Assembly (NCBI RefSeq): GCF_030362855.1
Contig: NZ_JAUCBP010000010.1
Coordinates: forward strand, 1-64,000
Length of the DNA stretch: 64,000 bases
Reading direction: 5' to 3'
Source of the DNA: Neoalteromonas arenosi
GTDB taxonomy: Bacteria; Pseudomonadota; Gammaproteobacteria; Enterobacterales; Alteromonadaceae
Part shown: positions 17,764-26,262 of the stretch, one piece after another
Numbering within the stretch: position 1 is the stretch's first letter
How the letters are laid out: each line of letters starts with the position of its first letter
Notes under the pieces: model-generated
What the model saw: only the letters and a program-made list of their open reading frames with translations
What the model was told of the DNA's origin: nothing
The model's database searches: none
Translations under genes and position numbers: made by a program

Positions 17764-18423
17764 ATGAGCTACAGCGTTCGGCCCATCAATACGACTCAAA
17801 CCGAGGTTCACGATAAGCTTGAAGAGTACGTAAAACGCTATCAACAGGCGCCGCGGCGACGACCGGTGAGCGAGCATACGCAATTGGCATTTGATGCTGC
17901 CATAGAGTGGTTAGGGGATTGGCAAGGGCCAATTATTTTTGACTCGTGTTGCGGTGTAGGCGAGAGCACAGCGGTAATCGCTGCGCAGTATCCGGATGCA
18001 AAAGTCATTGGCATTGATAAGTCTGCTGCGCGCTTAGCTAAGCATACAAGCTACACCAATGCTTCGAGCAACTACCAAGTGATACGCGCTGATGTGAACG
18101 ATTTTTGGTACCTCGCGCAGCAACATGGCATAAAATTAAGCCATCATTTCTTGTTGTATCCCAACCCCTACCCCAAGCCGGGTCAGATTCAAAAGCGTTG
18201 GCATGCGGGCCCAGCAATGCCAGATTTTATTGCTTTAGGCGGGACTATCGAGGTACGCAGTAATTGGCGTCTACTGTTAGAAGAGTTTAGGTTAGCGTTG
18301 ATTATTTACGGTATTGAGAGTGAGCTCACCGCAGTCAGTGGCGAACCTATGACACCGTTTGAGCGCAAGTATTTACTCAGCGGTCAGGACTGCTGGCGGC
18401 TAGTTACGCAACATCGGATGTAA
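17764..18423 (+). CDS. TrmB-like SAM-dependent methyltransferase
   Basis: This 219-aa protein has a class I SAM-binding motif (FDSCCGVGESTAVIA, then VIGIDKSAARL) and the TrmB-type active-site region LLYPNPYPKPGQIQKRW, which corresponds to FPDPWPKKRHHKRR in true tRNA (guanine-46-N7) methyltransferases. The deviations (NPY for DPW, no basic run) suggest a divergent paralogue with altered substrate. It lies 3 bp after yadH. No function is assigned beyond methyl transfer, probably to a tRNA-like substrate. Confidence 0.7.
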   Translation: MSYSVRPINTTQTEVHDKLEEYVKRYQQAPRRRPVSEHTQLAFDAAIEWLGDWQGPIIFDSCCGVGESTAVIAAQYPDAKVIGIDKSAARLAKHTSYTNASSNYQVIRADVNDFWYLAQQHGIKLSHHFLLYPNPYPKPGQIQKRWHAGPAMPDFIALGGTIEVRSNWRLLLEEFRLALIIYGIESELTAVSGEPMTPFERKYLLSGQDCWRLVTQHRM

Positions 18424-18424
18424 G

Positions 18425-18446
18425 GTGGGTGGTTCCCGCCCACTTT
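18425..18446 (+). terminator. Possible weak terminator after the TrmB-like gene
   Basis: GTGGGTG (18425-18431) pairs with CGCCCAC (18437-18443), followed by TTT only. The hairpin is clear but the T-tract is poor. Confidence 0.35.
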
Positions 18447-18588
18447 GGTGCATTGCTGTCTCTTCGCCCTGATTTGGCGCAAAAGCCCCTCGAGTCTTCG
18501 TGTTTGCATTATATAAAACAGCTAGATATATCTTGGTTTGCAATTTGCTTAAGGTTGCTAGGTTTGTTTTCCAACACAGGATCACGCT

Positions 18589-19422
18589 ATGGAAATCACC
18601 GTCTTACTTATCTTAACCATTATCGCTGGTATGCTAGTGACGAGCAGCCGTAAACGACACATTGAGAGATTGCGTCAGGTTGATGGAATAGAGGTGATAA
18701 AGCGCATCAAAAACTTAATCTATTTGATTCAAGTTCACCGCGGGTTATCGAGCGCTTTGCTCAAAGGCGATAACTCAGCAAATGCGAAGCTAATCAATGC
18801 TAAAGCAGATATTTTTGCCGCCATTGAAACCATCAATGCTACTTTCGCCAACGATCTGGAACGCTGGGCAAGCATTGAAGATCATTGGGGGCGTCTCGCC
18901 CAGCAAACTAGTGATAAATCAGTGTCTTACAACTTTGACCAGCATACGTCACTGATCATGAATGTTGCCTGTTTTTTGGAAGACGTGGCAGAGTCTGCGT
19001 ATTTAACTTCCGGATGTTTGAACGGCTTTGACAACGTGGGGTATGTTTGGCGTGAGTTATTGCACACCACCGAAAATGTCGGGCAGTGTCGGGCTATAGG
19101 CACTAGTGTTGTCGTTCAAAAAAGCTGCTCTAGCGCAGATAAGACTAAACTTAACGACTTGCTACAAGCCTTGTCCGAAATATCTGAAACGACGTTACAA
19201 AAACTCCCTTATTTGCCCGATGAGCAGCGTGAGCACGACAGACTGATCAAGAAAACCAATGCTAATATGAGTAAATTATTTACGGTAATCAAAACAGAAC
19301 TGTTATCTGAAAGAACAATTACAATCGACAGCCACCACTATTTTGATTTGGCAACTGATACTATGACAGGGATTAATGAGATTTTTGAGCATCAGCTCAA
19401 GCAGGTCGGCCGAATTGTATAA
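18589..19422 (+). CDS. NIT-like sensory domain protein
   Basis: This 277-aa protein has one N-terminal membrane helix (residues 2-18) and a soluble, mostly helical remainder. The segment IYLIQVHRGLSSALLKG, followed by regularly spaced helices, resembles the NIT (nitrate/nitrite-sensing) four-helix domain, in which an xxERG/HRG-S motif opens the first helix. No output domain (HAMP, kinase, GGDEF, ANTAR) follows, so the protein would be a stand-alone membrane sensor or scavenger. AGGA lies before the ATG. The ligand is unknown, and the NIT call rests on the motif alone. Confidence 0.5.
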   Translation: MEITVLLILTIIAGMLVTSSRKRHIERLRQVDGIEVIKRIKNLIYLIQVHRGLSSALLKGDNSANAKLINAKADIFAAIETINATFANDLERWASIEDHWGRLAQQTSDKSVSYNFDQHTSLIMNVACFLEDVAESAYLTSGCLNGFDNVGYVWRELLHTTENVGQCRAIGTSVVVQKSCSSADKTKLNDLLQALSEISETTLQKLPYLPDEQREHDRLIKKTNANMSKLFTVIKTELLSERTITIDSHHYFDLATDTMTGINEIFEHQLKQVGRIV

Positions 19423-19480
19423 TTTACAATCGCCCTGCGTGTTGAGTGATGAATCCCAAATAAAACGATATAGGTACACG

Positions 19481-20485
19481 ATGAAACGCTTGTCAGTATT
19501 TATTTTATGCTTGGTATTTTCGAGCCTGAGCGGCGCACATGAGCACACTAGTCCATTTGGACCGAGAGATTTCAAACACATTGAAAACAAATGGACAGCG
19601 GTCGTCGCGGCGTACGAACCAGAGATTGCCGCCATTGATGCAGCATTTGCCCAGATGGAAGATGCGCAAATCACCGAAACACTGTATTTCAAAGGCGTTA
19701 AATATCAGTTAGGTGAATATAAGGGGGAGCCCATTGTCGTGTTAAGTACTGGGATAAGTATCACCAATGCGGCCATGACAGTACAAATGGCTTTAGATTA
19801 TTTCCCTATCGACACATTGGTAATGATGGGCATTGCTGGCGCCACTGATCCGCAATTTACGCCAGGTGATATTGCGGTTCCAGAGCGTTGGTATTTCCAT
19901 GACGAGTCTGTCTATGTAAACCCCAAGCCCAATGCCAGAAACGAATACGAGCTTCCCAGTTTTTATATGGCTCAGCTCGAACAGTATACGCAGCGCAATG
20001 TGACCAATCCTCATGCACCACGTTACAATAATTTCGGATTTATTCATCCCAACGAAGTTGCTGTTGTAAGAGAAGGATGGGACTCGCGCCGGCGCATGCC
20101 GTATTTCTCTGCAACCCCTAGGTTGCTCACAATGACGAAACGCGCATTGGAGACGATCCCAACTATAACAATGCCATCGGGAAAGCCTATCCAAGTAGCA
20201 GTTGGTGGCAATGGCGTAACGGGGTCAGTATTTGTTGATAACGCAGACTATCGCAATTGGTTGCGTGAGGTGTTTAACGCTGACGTAGCTGAAATGGAGT
20301 CAGCTGCCGTTGCACAAGTCTGTTTCGTCAACGACATAGATTGGCTGATTATTCGTTCGGTCAGCGATTTGGCGGGTGGTCAAAAGGGTAAAAACGAAGG
20401 GAACGTATTTGATGCTATTGCTTCCGGAACCGGCACAAAGCTATTGCTGGGCTTACTTGATGAGATAGTGACAGAAAATGAATAA
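19481..20485 (+). CDS. Exported nucleosidase/phosphorylase (PNP_UDP family)
   Basis: This 334-aa protein begins with a signal peptide (MKRLSVFILCLVFSSLSGA) and then the fold of MTA/SAH nucleosidases and purine nucleoside phosphorylases: VVLSTGISITNAAM, MMGIAGATDP, GDIAVPERW, then EMESAAVAQVC with the ribose-contacting ME and SVSDLAGG with the catalytic Asp. MTA/SAH nucleosidase (Pfs) is normally cytoplasmic and about 230 aa. This longer exported form should work in the periplasm, perhaps for salvage of external nucleosides (inference). The start at 19481 gives the complete signal peptide. The frame is open further upstream inside the preceding gene, but that part is not signal-like. Confidence 0.78.
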   Translation: MKRLSVFILCLVFSSLSGAHEHTSPFGPRDFKHIENKWTAVVAAYEPEIAAIDAAFAQMEDAQITETLYFKGVKYQLGEYKGEPIVVLSTGISITNAAMTVQMALDYFPIDTLVMMGIAGATDPQFTPGDIAVPERWYFHDESVYVNPKPNARNEYELPSFYMAQLEQYTQRNVTNPHAPRYNNFGFIHPNEVAVVREGWDSRRRMPYFSATPRLLTMTKRALETIPTITMPSGKPIQVAVGGNGVTGSVFVDNADYRNWLREVFNADVAEMESAAVAQVCFVNDIDWLIIRSVSDLAGGQKGKNEGNVFDAIASGTGTKLLLGLLDEIVTENE

Positions 20486-20493
20486 TATTCTAA

Positions 20494-20916
20494 TTAAAGC
20501 CTCTCTGAACCTTCGTAGACGGCTTTGCCGCTGACAATTTGCCAACCAATATCATTTGCGTCATCAGATAGGTAATTGACGTTATTGATTATTTCGCAAG
20601 ACAGTTTGACCGCTTGGCCTCCGGTCAAAACCGAATCCTCAACAGTGATCAGCGCCCATTGATATCCACTGCAGTTTACGCACTCCCACGCGTCTATTAA
20701 TGTAAAGCTATCCTTTTTAACTGGTGGATTGACAAGCGCATAGCCGCAATCCGTTATTGGATAATAGATATCAAGCTTCGTACCAACTGCAAGCATTGCT
20801 AAATACATATGATTTTGTATCTTGGTCTGCATATTGGTTGGGGCATTCTCAGTATAAGACGCACCACAATCGGGGCAGGTTAGCGCTAAGGCAAAAAAGT
20901 CAAACGATCCCATCAA
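20494..20916 (-). CDS. Hypothetical protein with paired CxxC motifs
   Basis: This 140-aa protein is of unrecognised family. It holds CPDCGASY (residues 14-17 cysteines) and CVNCSGYQW near residue 78, a spacing that could bind zinc. Convergent with the exported nucleosidase gene and 9 bp from the EAL gene on the same strand. Confidence 0.5.
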   Translation of the reverse strand: MMGSFDFFALALTCPDCGASYTENAPTNMQTKIQNHMYLAMLAVGTKLDIYYPITDCGYALVNPPVKKDSFTLIDAWECVNCSGYQWALITVEDSVLTGGQAVKLSCEIINNVNYLSDDANDIGWQIVSGKAVYEGSERL

Positions 20917-20925
20917 TAGTATCGC

Positions 20926-21645
20926 TTAGTGCGACATGGCTTCTTTGCCTGGTGGATAAAACAAGAACCCCTGGGCGTAGCGGATCGAGAGCTGCTTGAG
21001 CAACTCAATGGTCGATTGGTTTTCGACGTGTTCGGCGACGATTGCGACATCTTTGGCGTGTGCCACTTCACATACGTGATCGACAAACTGCTGTAATTGT
21101 GGGTCTTCTACGTAATGATTGATCAAGTTCCCGCTGAGCTTCACGCCAGTCAATGGCAAACTGAGTAAACGCTGGACATTAACCGGGGTAGCGCCAACAT
21201 TATCAATAAAAATACCAATGCCCAACTCACTGCATTGTTGAACAAAGTGTGCTAACTCATTTTCGTAATGCAGCGCCGCGTGTGCAGTAAGCTCAATACT
21301 GATACGCTCCCTGTGCGGGTATTCGGCTAACACGTCACGCACGAATGGAATGAGCTTGGGATTGAGCAGATCTTGGGTGTCGATATTGATATTCCACGGG
21401 ATATTGAGGTGGCGAAAGTATTGCGCGCTCTGCAACAGCATAGTTTCTGTTAATTGCTGACACCAATTGTTGCGCTCGACGATAAATAAGAAATCATTAG
21501 GTAAAAACGTCACTTCTTGCTCGTTAATTAAGCGAGCTAAGCATTCATAGCGCCAAACTGACTCCGCCTCTAAATCCATAATTGGTTGGAAAAAGGGCAC
21601 AATTTTTTCAAGCGAAAAGCTCTCAGTGATCTCTTTTATTGGCAT
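20926..21645 (-). CDS. EAL-domain protein with degraded active site
   Basis: This 239-aa stand-alone EAL domain begins PFFQPIMDLEAES, as in cyclic-di-GMP phosphodiesterases. The active site is incomplete: the EAL motif is E34-C-L, the ELTE motif is ELTA, and the metal-binding DDFGTG loop reads D148-N-V-G-A-T, so the second Asp is lost. Lys169 and Glu205/Glu208 remain. It probably cannot cleave cyclic-di-GMP and may act as a binding or protein-interaction module, as known for several degenerate EAL proteins. No signal input domain is attached. Confidence 0.82.
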   Translation of the reverse strand: MPIKEITESFSLEKIVPFFQPIMDLEAESVWRYECLARLINEQEVTFLPNDFLFIVERNNWCQQLTETMLLQSAQYFRHLNIPWNINIDTQDLLNPKLIPFVRDVLAEYPHRERISIELTAHAALHYENELAHFVQQCSELGIGIFIDNVGATPVNVQRLLSLPLTGVKLSGNLINHYVEDPQLQQFVDHVCEVAHAKDVAIVAEHVENQSTIELLKQLSIRYAQGFLFYPPGKEAMSH

Positions 21646-21823
21646 TCAGTACATACTTTTCTAACCTAGAGTTATTAATCTATACCAGAATTTTCACAAG
21701 CGCCACTGTGCTTTGGTGTGTAAATAGCGCGTATAACACTTGGTAATTGTGCATTTCTGGGGTAAAGTCCGCGATCACCGATCGCCCGAGTGATCGGCAA
21801 AGTTAGCGGTTGAGGAAGTCTGT

Positions 21824-23455
21824 GTGAGTAAAGCTGAAGTCAGTATGAGTCATTTGATCCGGGTGTTTACCAAACCCGAGCAACTGAATTCTAAGCTGGC
21901 ACAAATCGAACAACATATTTCTGATAATTTAGCCGACTTTTTGTCGCAGCACGTTGTAGCAAAAAAAACGTCGTTAGAAGAAATTGAAAAAGACTTCGCC
22001 TCTGCTGCGATTCCAGAAATACCGGAATTCGTTTCGACTCATGCCGAAACGTTACTGGAAAAGCTCGTTGCTCATTCGGTAAACACTTACTCGCCGCGGT
22101 TTATCGGCCATATGACCTCAGCATTGCCGTATTTTCATTTACCACTGGCCAAGCTGATGGTGGGTCTCAACCAAAACTTGGTAAAGATTGAAACCTCAAA
22201 GGCATTCACGCCACTAGAGCGTCAGGTGTTGGGGATCATGCATAAGCTGGTGTATGGTCAAGACGAGACTTTTTATGAACAGTATTTGCACAGTGCTAAA
22301 CATTCTTTAGGTGCTTTTTGTTCTGGTGGCACGGTTGCCAACATGACGGCATTATGGGTTGCTAGGAACAACTTGTTGGGGCCAAGACCTGGATTTTCAG
22401 GCGTAGCGCGGGCCGGCCTTGCAGCGGCGTATCGGCATTACGATATTGATGGTGTTGGCGTATTGTCTTCACGTCGTGGTCATTACTCCTTGGGCAAGGC
22501 GATGGATTTACTCGGCATGGGCCGTGACGAGATGGTCACTATTGATTGTCCATCACAAACACTGTCACCTGAAAAGGCGCTAATTGCTGGACGTGAATAT
22601 GCTGCGCAGGGCAAGAAATTACTCGCAATCGTTGGCATTGCGGGCACCACAGAGACTGGGCACGTAGATCCCCTAGATGAACTAGCAGATGTTGCCAATG
22701 AGCTAGGTTGTTGGTTCCACGTTGATGCTGCTTGGGGCGGCGCAACGCTATTTTCCGAGCGCTATCGCCATAAACTGAAGGGCATTGAGCGCGCTGACTC
22801 GATTACTATGGATGCCCACAAGCAAATGTACGTGCCGATGGGCGCAGGCATGGCATTGTTTAAAGATCCGAAAGATAGCAATGCGGTACGTCATCATGCA
22901 CAATATATTTTGCGTGAAGGCTCTAAAGATTTGGGTTCCACCACGCTTGAAGGCTCGCGCAATGGTATGGCAATGCTGGTATATGCGTCACTACACATTC
23001 TCGGTCGTCAAGGCTATGAACTACTCATAAATCAGAGTATTGAAAAGGCTCGCCGATACGCTGAAATGATCGAGGAAGACCCATTCTTCGAGCTCATTAC
23101 GCAACCAACACTGAGTATTTTGACCTACCGTGTTGTTCCGCCGGGAGTTCATGATCTTTTGGCCAATGCAAGTCAACAAACGCAACAACGCATTTACGAT
23201 TTGCTTAATCAACTAGTGGTTAGTGTGCAAAAACGTCAGCGCGAAGCGGGTAAGTCGTTCGTATCGCGAACACGCCTATCGACCCAAACATACAGCGATA
23301 AAACGATTACCGTATTCCGGGTGGTTCTCGCCAACCCTTTAACCTCAGATGAAGACTTGCGCGCCATATTGCAAGAGCAAGCGACCATTGCTCAGGAAAC
23401 TCAGGCCTGGCAAGAACTTCAAGGACTTCTGCTACCGCATGTGAAAGTTAGTTAG
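21824..23455 (+). CDS. panP: PLP-dependent aspartate 1-decarboxylase PanP
   Basis: This 543-aa fold-type I decarboxylase belongs to the glutamate-decarboxylase superfamily. It matches PanP, which makes beta-alanine from aspartate in Vibrio, Shewanella and relatives that lack the pyruvoyl enzyme PanD. Key features are the PLP contacts SGGTVANMTALW, the Asp301 of HVDAAWGGA and the Schiff-base Lys333 in TMDAHKQMYVPMG. The start is the GTG at 21824, with GAGGAA 6 nt upstream. It faces the panC-panB genes, whose product PanC condenses beta-alanine with pantoate, and no panD lies beside them. That context supports PanP rather than a glutamate decarboxylase. Confidence 0.85.
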   Translation: MSKAEVSMSHLIRVFTKPEQLNSKLAQIEQHISDNLADFLSQHVVAKKTSLEEIEKDFASAAIPEIPEFVSTHAETLLEKLVAHSVNTYSPRFIGHMTSALPYFHLPLAKLMVGLNQNLVKIETSKAFTPLERQVLGIMHKLVYGQDETFYEQYLHSAKHSLGAFCSGGTVANMTALWVARNNLLGPRPGFSGVARAGLAAAYRHYDIDGVGVLSSRRGHYSLGKAMDLLGMGRDEMVTIDCPSQTLSPEKALIAGREYAAQGKKLLAIVGIAGTTETGHVDPLDELADVANELGCWFHVDAAWGGATLFSERYRHKLKGIERADSITMDAHKQMYVPMGAGMALFKDPKDSNAVRHHAQYILREGSKDLGSTTLEGSRNGMAMLVYASLHILGRQGYELLINQSIEKARRYAEMIEEDPFFELITQPTLSILTYRVVPPGVHDLLANASQQTQQRIYDLLNQLVVSVQKRQREAGKSFVSRTRLSTQTYSDKTITVFRVVLANPLTSDEDLRAILQEQATIAQETQAWQELQGLLLPHVKVS

Positions 23456-23490
23456 TTGCGCACGTTTTTTCGCTATTGACTAACTTTTGT

Positions 23491-24030
23491 ATGACCCGTA
23501 ATGTAGTAGAAATTTACTCTGTGTGTATGGCTATGTCTGAGTCCGCGCCTGTTGTCTACAAACTATTTCCTGAAGAGAATGCGTTAGTCGCTTGGGTGCG
23601 GGGCTCAATTTCGTTTGAGCAGATCTATACGCTACTCAATACCATTATTATGGATGACGATTTCATTCCGGGCATGAACAGCTATTACGATCTGAGTCAA
23701 TGTACTGATATTGATGGCGATTTAGCGGTGTTAAGTGCGTTTACTCACATGCTCAATGAACCGAATGAAAAGATAAAACCCGCACGGACCGCCTTTGTAT
23801 TACCCGCGCACAACAACAAAGTAGTCAATATGGTTCAGGGTATGGTGTTGATGATATCCGCATCGATTATCGACCATTACTGTTTTAACCACGACGACCG
23901 CGAGGGGGCGTTTGAATTCGTGTCTTTTCGGCCATCGTTTCGCGCTCAAATTGATGATATGACCCATCAAGTGCAAAGCGCCTGTTTTGCCACATCAGCT
24001 GAGCAAGGCTTTCATAAACATAGCGACTAA
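23491..24030 (+). CDS. Hypothetical protein, possibly of SpoIIAA/STAS-like fold
   Basis: This protein of about 179 aa is not recognised by family. The core, from PVVYKLFPEENALVAWVRG onward with a long central YYDLSQCTDIDGD, alternates strands and helices much like SpoIIAA/STAS-like domains; that is only an impression. There is no signal peptide. The start is uncertain: a TTG at 23476 and ATGs at 23491, 23527 and 23533 are in frame and none has a ribosome binding site. It ends 21 bp from the end of panC, convergently. Confidence 0.5.
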   Translation: MTRNVVEIYSVCMAMSESAPVVYKLFPEENALVAWVRGSISFEQIYTLLNTIIMDDDFIPGMNSYYDLSQCTDIDGDLAVLSAFTHMLNEPNEKIKPARTAFVLPAHNNKVVNMVQGMVLMISASIIDHYCFNHDDREGAFEFVSFRPSFRAQIDDMTHQVQSACFATSAEQGFHKHSD

Positions 24031-24051
24031 CCCAGACCGCTTCTCTCGCAA

Positions 24052-24903
24052 CTAATCTAGATGTATTTGGATGTTGTCTATCAGGCGTGTTTTACCTAAA
24101 AACGCAGCGGCTAGAATAACTAAGTGCTGATCTTCGTGACCTGGGCTTAACAAATTATGTGCGGCACGGACTTCAATGTAATCGGGTTTAAAACCCGCCT
24201 CAGCTAATGTCCGCTTTGCTTCACTAATGAGATAGCTAAAGTCGCGACGGCCCTGCAAGATTTGCTCAGCCATATGACTGATTTGCTGATACAAGGTCGG
24301 TGCGATTTGACGCTGCTCTGGGGTTAGATAACCATTACGAGAACTCATCGCTAAGCCATCTGTTTCGCGTTCAGTCGGTACGCCATGTACTTCAAGGTTC
24401 ATGGATAAATCAGTTACCATCGCGCGGATGACTTGGAGCTGTTGAAAGTCTTTTTCGCCAAAATAGGCCTTGTTAGGCTGAACCATATTAAATAGTTTAC
24501 AGACAATGGTAGCTACTCCGCGGAAGTGTCCCGGACGACTGGCACCACAAATCATGTAAGACAATCCAGGTACCTCAACAAAGGTTTGTTGCTCAAGGCC
24601 TCGCGAGTATATGTCGGCTGCTTTGGGCATGAAGACCACATCTACCCCAAGTTCAGTGAGCGCTGCTACATCGGCTTCCATCGTCCGTGGATAAGCATCC
24701 AAGTCTTCGTCTGGGCCAAATTGCAATGGATTTACAAATATGGACACCACGACAATGTCAGCACTTGCTTTGGCGTGCTTGACCAATTTCAAATGGCCCG
24801 CATGCAAATTACCCATCGTTGGCACAAACGCAATTACGTCGCCATTGATTTGCCAACTGCGGCGTAACTCACGCAGTGATTGGATATTTTCAATAACTTG
24901 CAT
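24052..24903 (-). CDS. panC: Pantothenate synthetase
   Basis: This 283-aa enzyme joins pantoate and beta-alanine using ATP to give pantothenate. The nucleotidyltransferase HIGH motif is present as [15 protein letters not shown], with [28 protein letters not shown] and the KMSKS-like MSSRNGYL. Length equals that of E. coli PanC. AAGGA lies 6 nt before the ATG. It is the last gene of the sfsA-to-panC block and follows panB by 31 bp. Confidence 0.96.
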   Translation of the reverse strand: MQVIENIQSLRELRRSWQINGDVIAFVPTMGNLHAGHLKLVKHAKASADIVVVSIFVNPLQFGPDEDLDAYPRTMEADVAALTELGVDVVFMPKAADIYSRGLEQQTFVEVPGLSYMICGASRPGHFRGVATIVCKLFNMVQPNKAYFGEKDFQQLQVIRAMVTDLSMNLEVHGVPTERETDGLAMSSRNGYLTPEQRQIAPTLYQQISHMAEQILQGRRDFSYLISEAKRTLAEAGFKPDYIEVRAAHNLLSPGHEDQHLVILAAAFLGKTRLIDNIQIHLD

Positions 24904-24934
24904 ACTGAATCCTTAAGGACATTTGGGTTGGTGA

Positions 24935-25729
24935 TTATTCAAAGCTGTGCCCAGCGTCGGGGAATTTTTTTTCATGGACTTCACAAATAAACTGTTCAAC
25001 CGCTTTGTGAATATCACCCGTTTCGGCTAAATAGTTTTTCGAGAACTTTGGCATGTAGTTCGCGCTGACACCGAGCATGTCGTGCATGACTAATATTTGC
25101 CCGTCGCAGTGTACGCCAGCGCCAATACCAATGACGGGGATATCAACTGCTTCGGCAATGCGTTTGCCAACCGAAGTCGGCACGCACTCAATAACCAGCA
25201 ACTGTGCGCCAGCTTGCTGCAGTGCTTTGGCACTGGCCACGAGCTGATCGGCTTTTTCTTGCTGGCGTCCTTGCACTTTAAAGCCGCCAAACACATGCAC
25301 CGACTGAGGCGTTAAGCCTATATGGCCGCATACCGGTACGCCTCTTTCAACTAAGCCTCGAATCGTCTCAACTAACCATTCGCCGCCTTCCAGTTTGACC
25401 ATACTTGCACCGGCAGCCATGAGTTTTGCCGCATTCGCGTAGGTTTGTTCAGGTGTTGCGTAAGACATAAATGGCATATCAGCAATGACCATAGTGTGGG
25501 CCACGCCGCGACTCACAGAGCGGGTGTGATAGGCGATATCGTCGACCGTAACGCCTAAGGTATCGTCACTGCCTTGCAGGACCATTCCCAATGAATCACC
25601 AATCAGAATTAGATCAACGCCAGCCGTATCAAACAGTTTGGCGAAACTGGCATCATATGCCGTTAACGCCGTTATTTTCTGGCCTTCATGCTTCAATTTT
25701 TGCAGTGTCGCAATCGTCTTTTTTTTCAT
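24935..25729 (-). CDS. panB: 3-methyl-2-oxobutanoate hydroxymethyltransferase
   Basis: This 264-aa enzyme transfers a hydroxymethyl group from methylene-tetrahydrofolate to ketoisovalerate, the first step to pantoate. Family marks are [26 protein letters not shown] (metal-binding Asp), MPFMSY and VIGIGAG. The start codon overlaps the folK stop (ATGA), so translation is coupled, and a folate-synthesis gene thus sits beside a folate-using one. Confidence 0.96.
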   Translation of the reverse strand: MKKKTIATLQKLKHEGQKITALTAYDASFAKLFDTAGVDLILIGDSLGMVLQGSDDTLGVTVDDIAYHTRSVSRGVAHTMVIADMPFMSYATPEQTYANAAKLMAAGASMVKLEGGEWLVETIRGLVERGVPVCGHIGLTPQSVHVFGGFKVQGRQQEKADQLVASAKALQQAGAQLLVIECVPTSVGKRIAEAVDIPVIGIGAGVHCDGQILVMHDMLGVSANYMPKFSKNYLAETGDIHKAVEQFICEVHEKKFPDAGHSFE

Positions 25730-26262
25730 GCGTTATGCTCTCCCGAGGTAATCTCCGTTCGTAAACGTCTCAAGCCCTTTAACGAGCAATTCGCAACCCA
25801 TGCTGCGATTGGACGGCCATCTGGCATTACCATCTCCGGCGCCAATTCAAACAGCGGTACCAAAACAAACTCGCGTTCGGCTATACCATAATGAGGTATG
25901 GTTAAACGACGAGTTTGGATGATCTGTTGGTCGAATAATAGTATATCCAAATCCAGTGTGCGCGGACCCCAGCGCTCTTCTTTGCGCTCGCGACCAAAAT
26001 GGAGTTCAATCGCTTGTAAGTGATCAAGTAGTGCGTCAGCGGAACAAGCACAGCGAATATGCACTACGGCGTTAATATAATCAGACTGGTCTTGTGGACC
26101 CATTGGCGCGCTTTGATAGAGCGATGATGACGCTTGAAGTTCAAGCTCAGGATGGACAGCAATCGTTTCAATAGCATGCGCGACTTGCTCAGCCGGTGCG
26201 CCAAATTCCGGATGACTAATGTTACTACCAAGACCGATAAAGACTTGCTCATGCATCGCCAT
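25726..26262 (-). CDS. folK: 2-amino-4-hydroxy-6-hydroxymethyldihydropteridine pyrophosphokinase
   Basis: This 178-aa HPPK transfers pyrophosphate from ATP to hydroxymethyldihydropterin in folate synthesis. It shows IGLGSNI at the start, the substrate loop, [21 protein letters not shown] with the two metal-binding Asp residues (cited here for DLDILLF), and [15 protein letters not shown]. It overlaps pcnB by 14 bp upstream and panB by 4 bp downstream. Confidence 0.95.
   Translation of the reverse strand: MAMHEQVFIGLGSNISHPEFGAPAEQVAHAIETIAVHPELELQASSSLYQSAPMGPQDQSDYINAVVHIRCACSADALLDHLQAIELHFGRERKEERWGPRTLDLDILLFDQQIIQTRRLTIPHYGIAEREFVLVPLFELAPEMVMPDGRPIAAWVANCSLKGLRRLRTEITSGEHNA

Noticed and set aside
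21776-21803. Imperfect GATCACCGATCG / CGAGTGATCGG repeat before panP
   Set aside because: The arms are short and poorly paired; not enough to call an operator.
24526-24867. Plus-strand frame of 113 codons inside panC
   Set aside because: It is antisense to highly conserved panC sequence.
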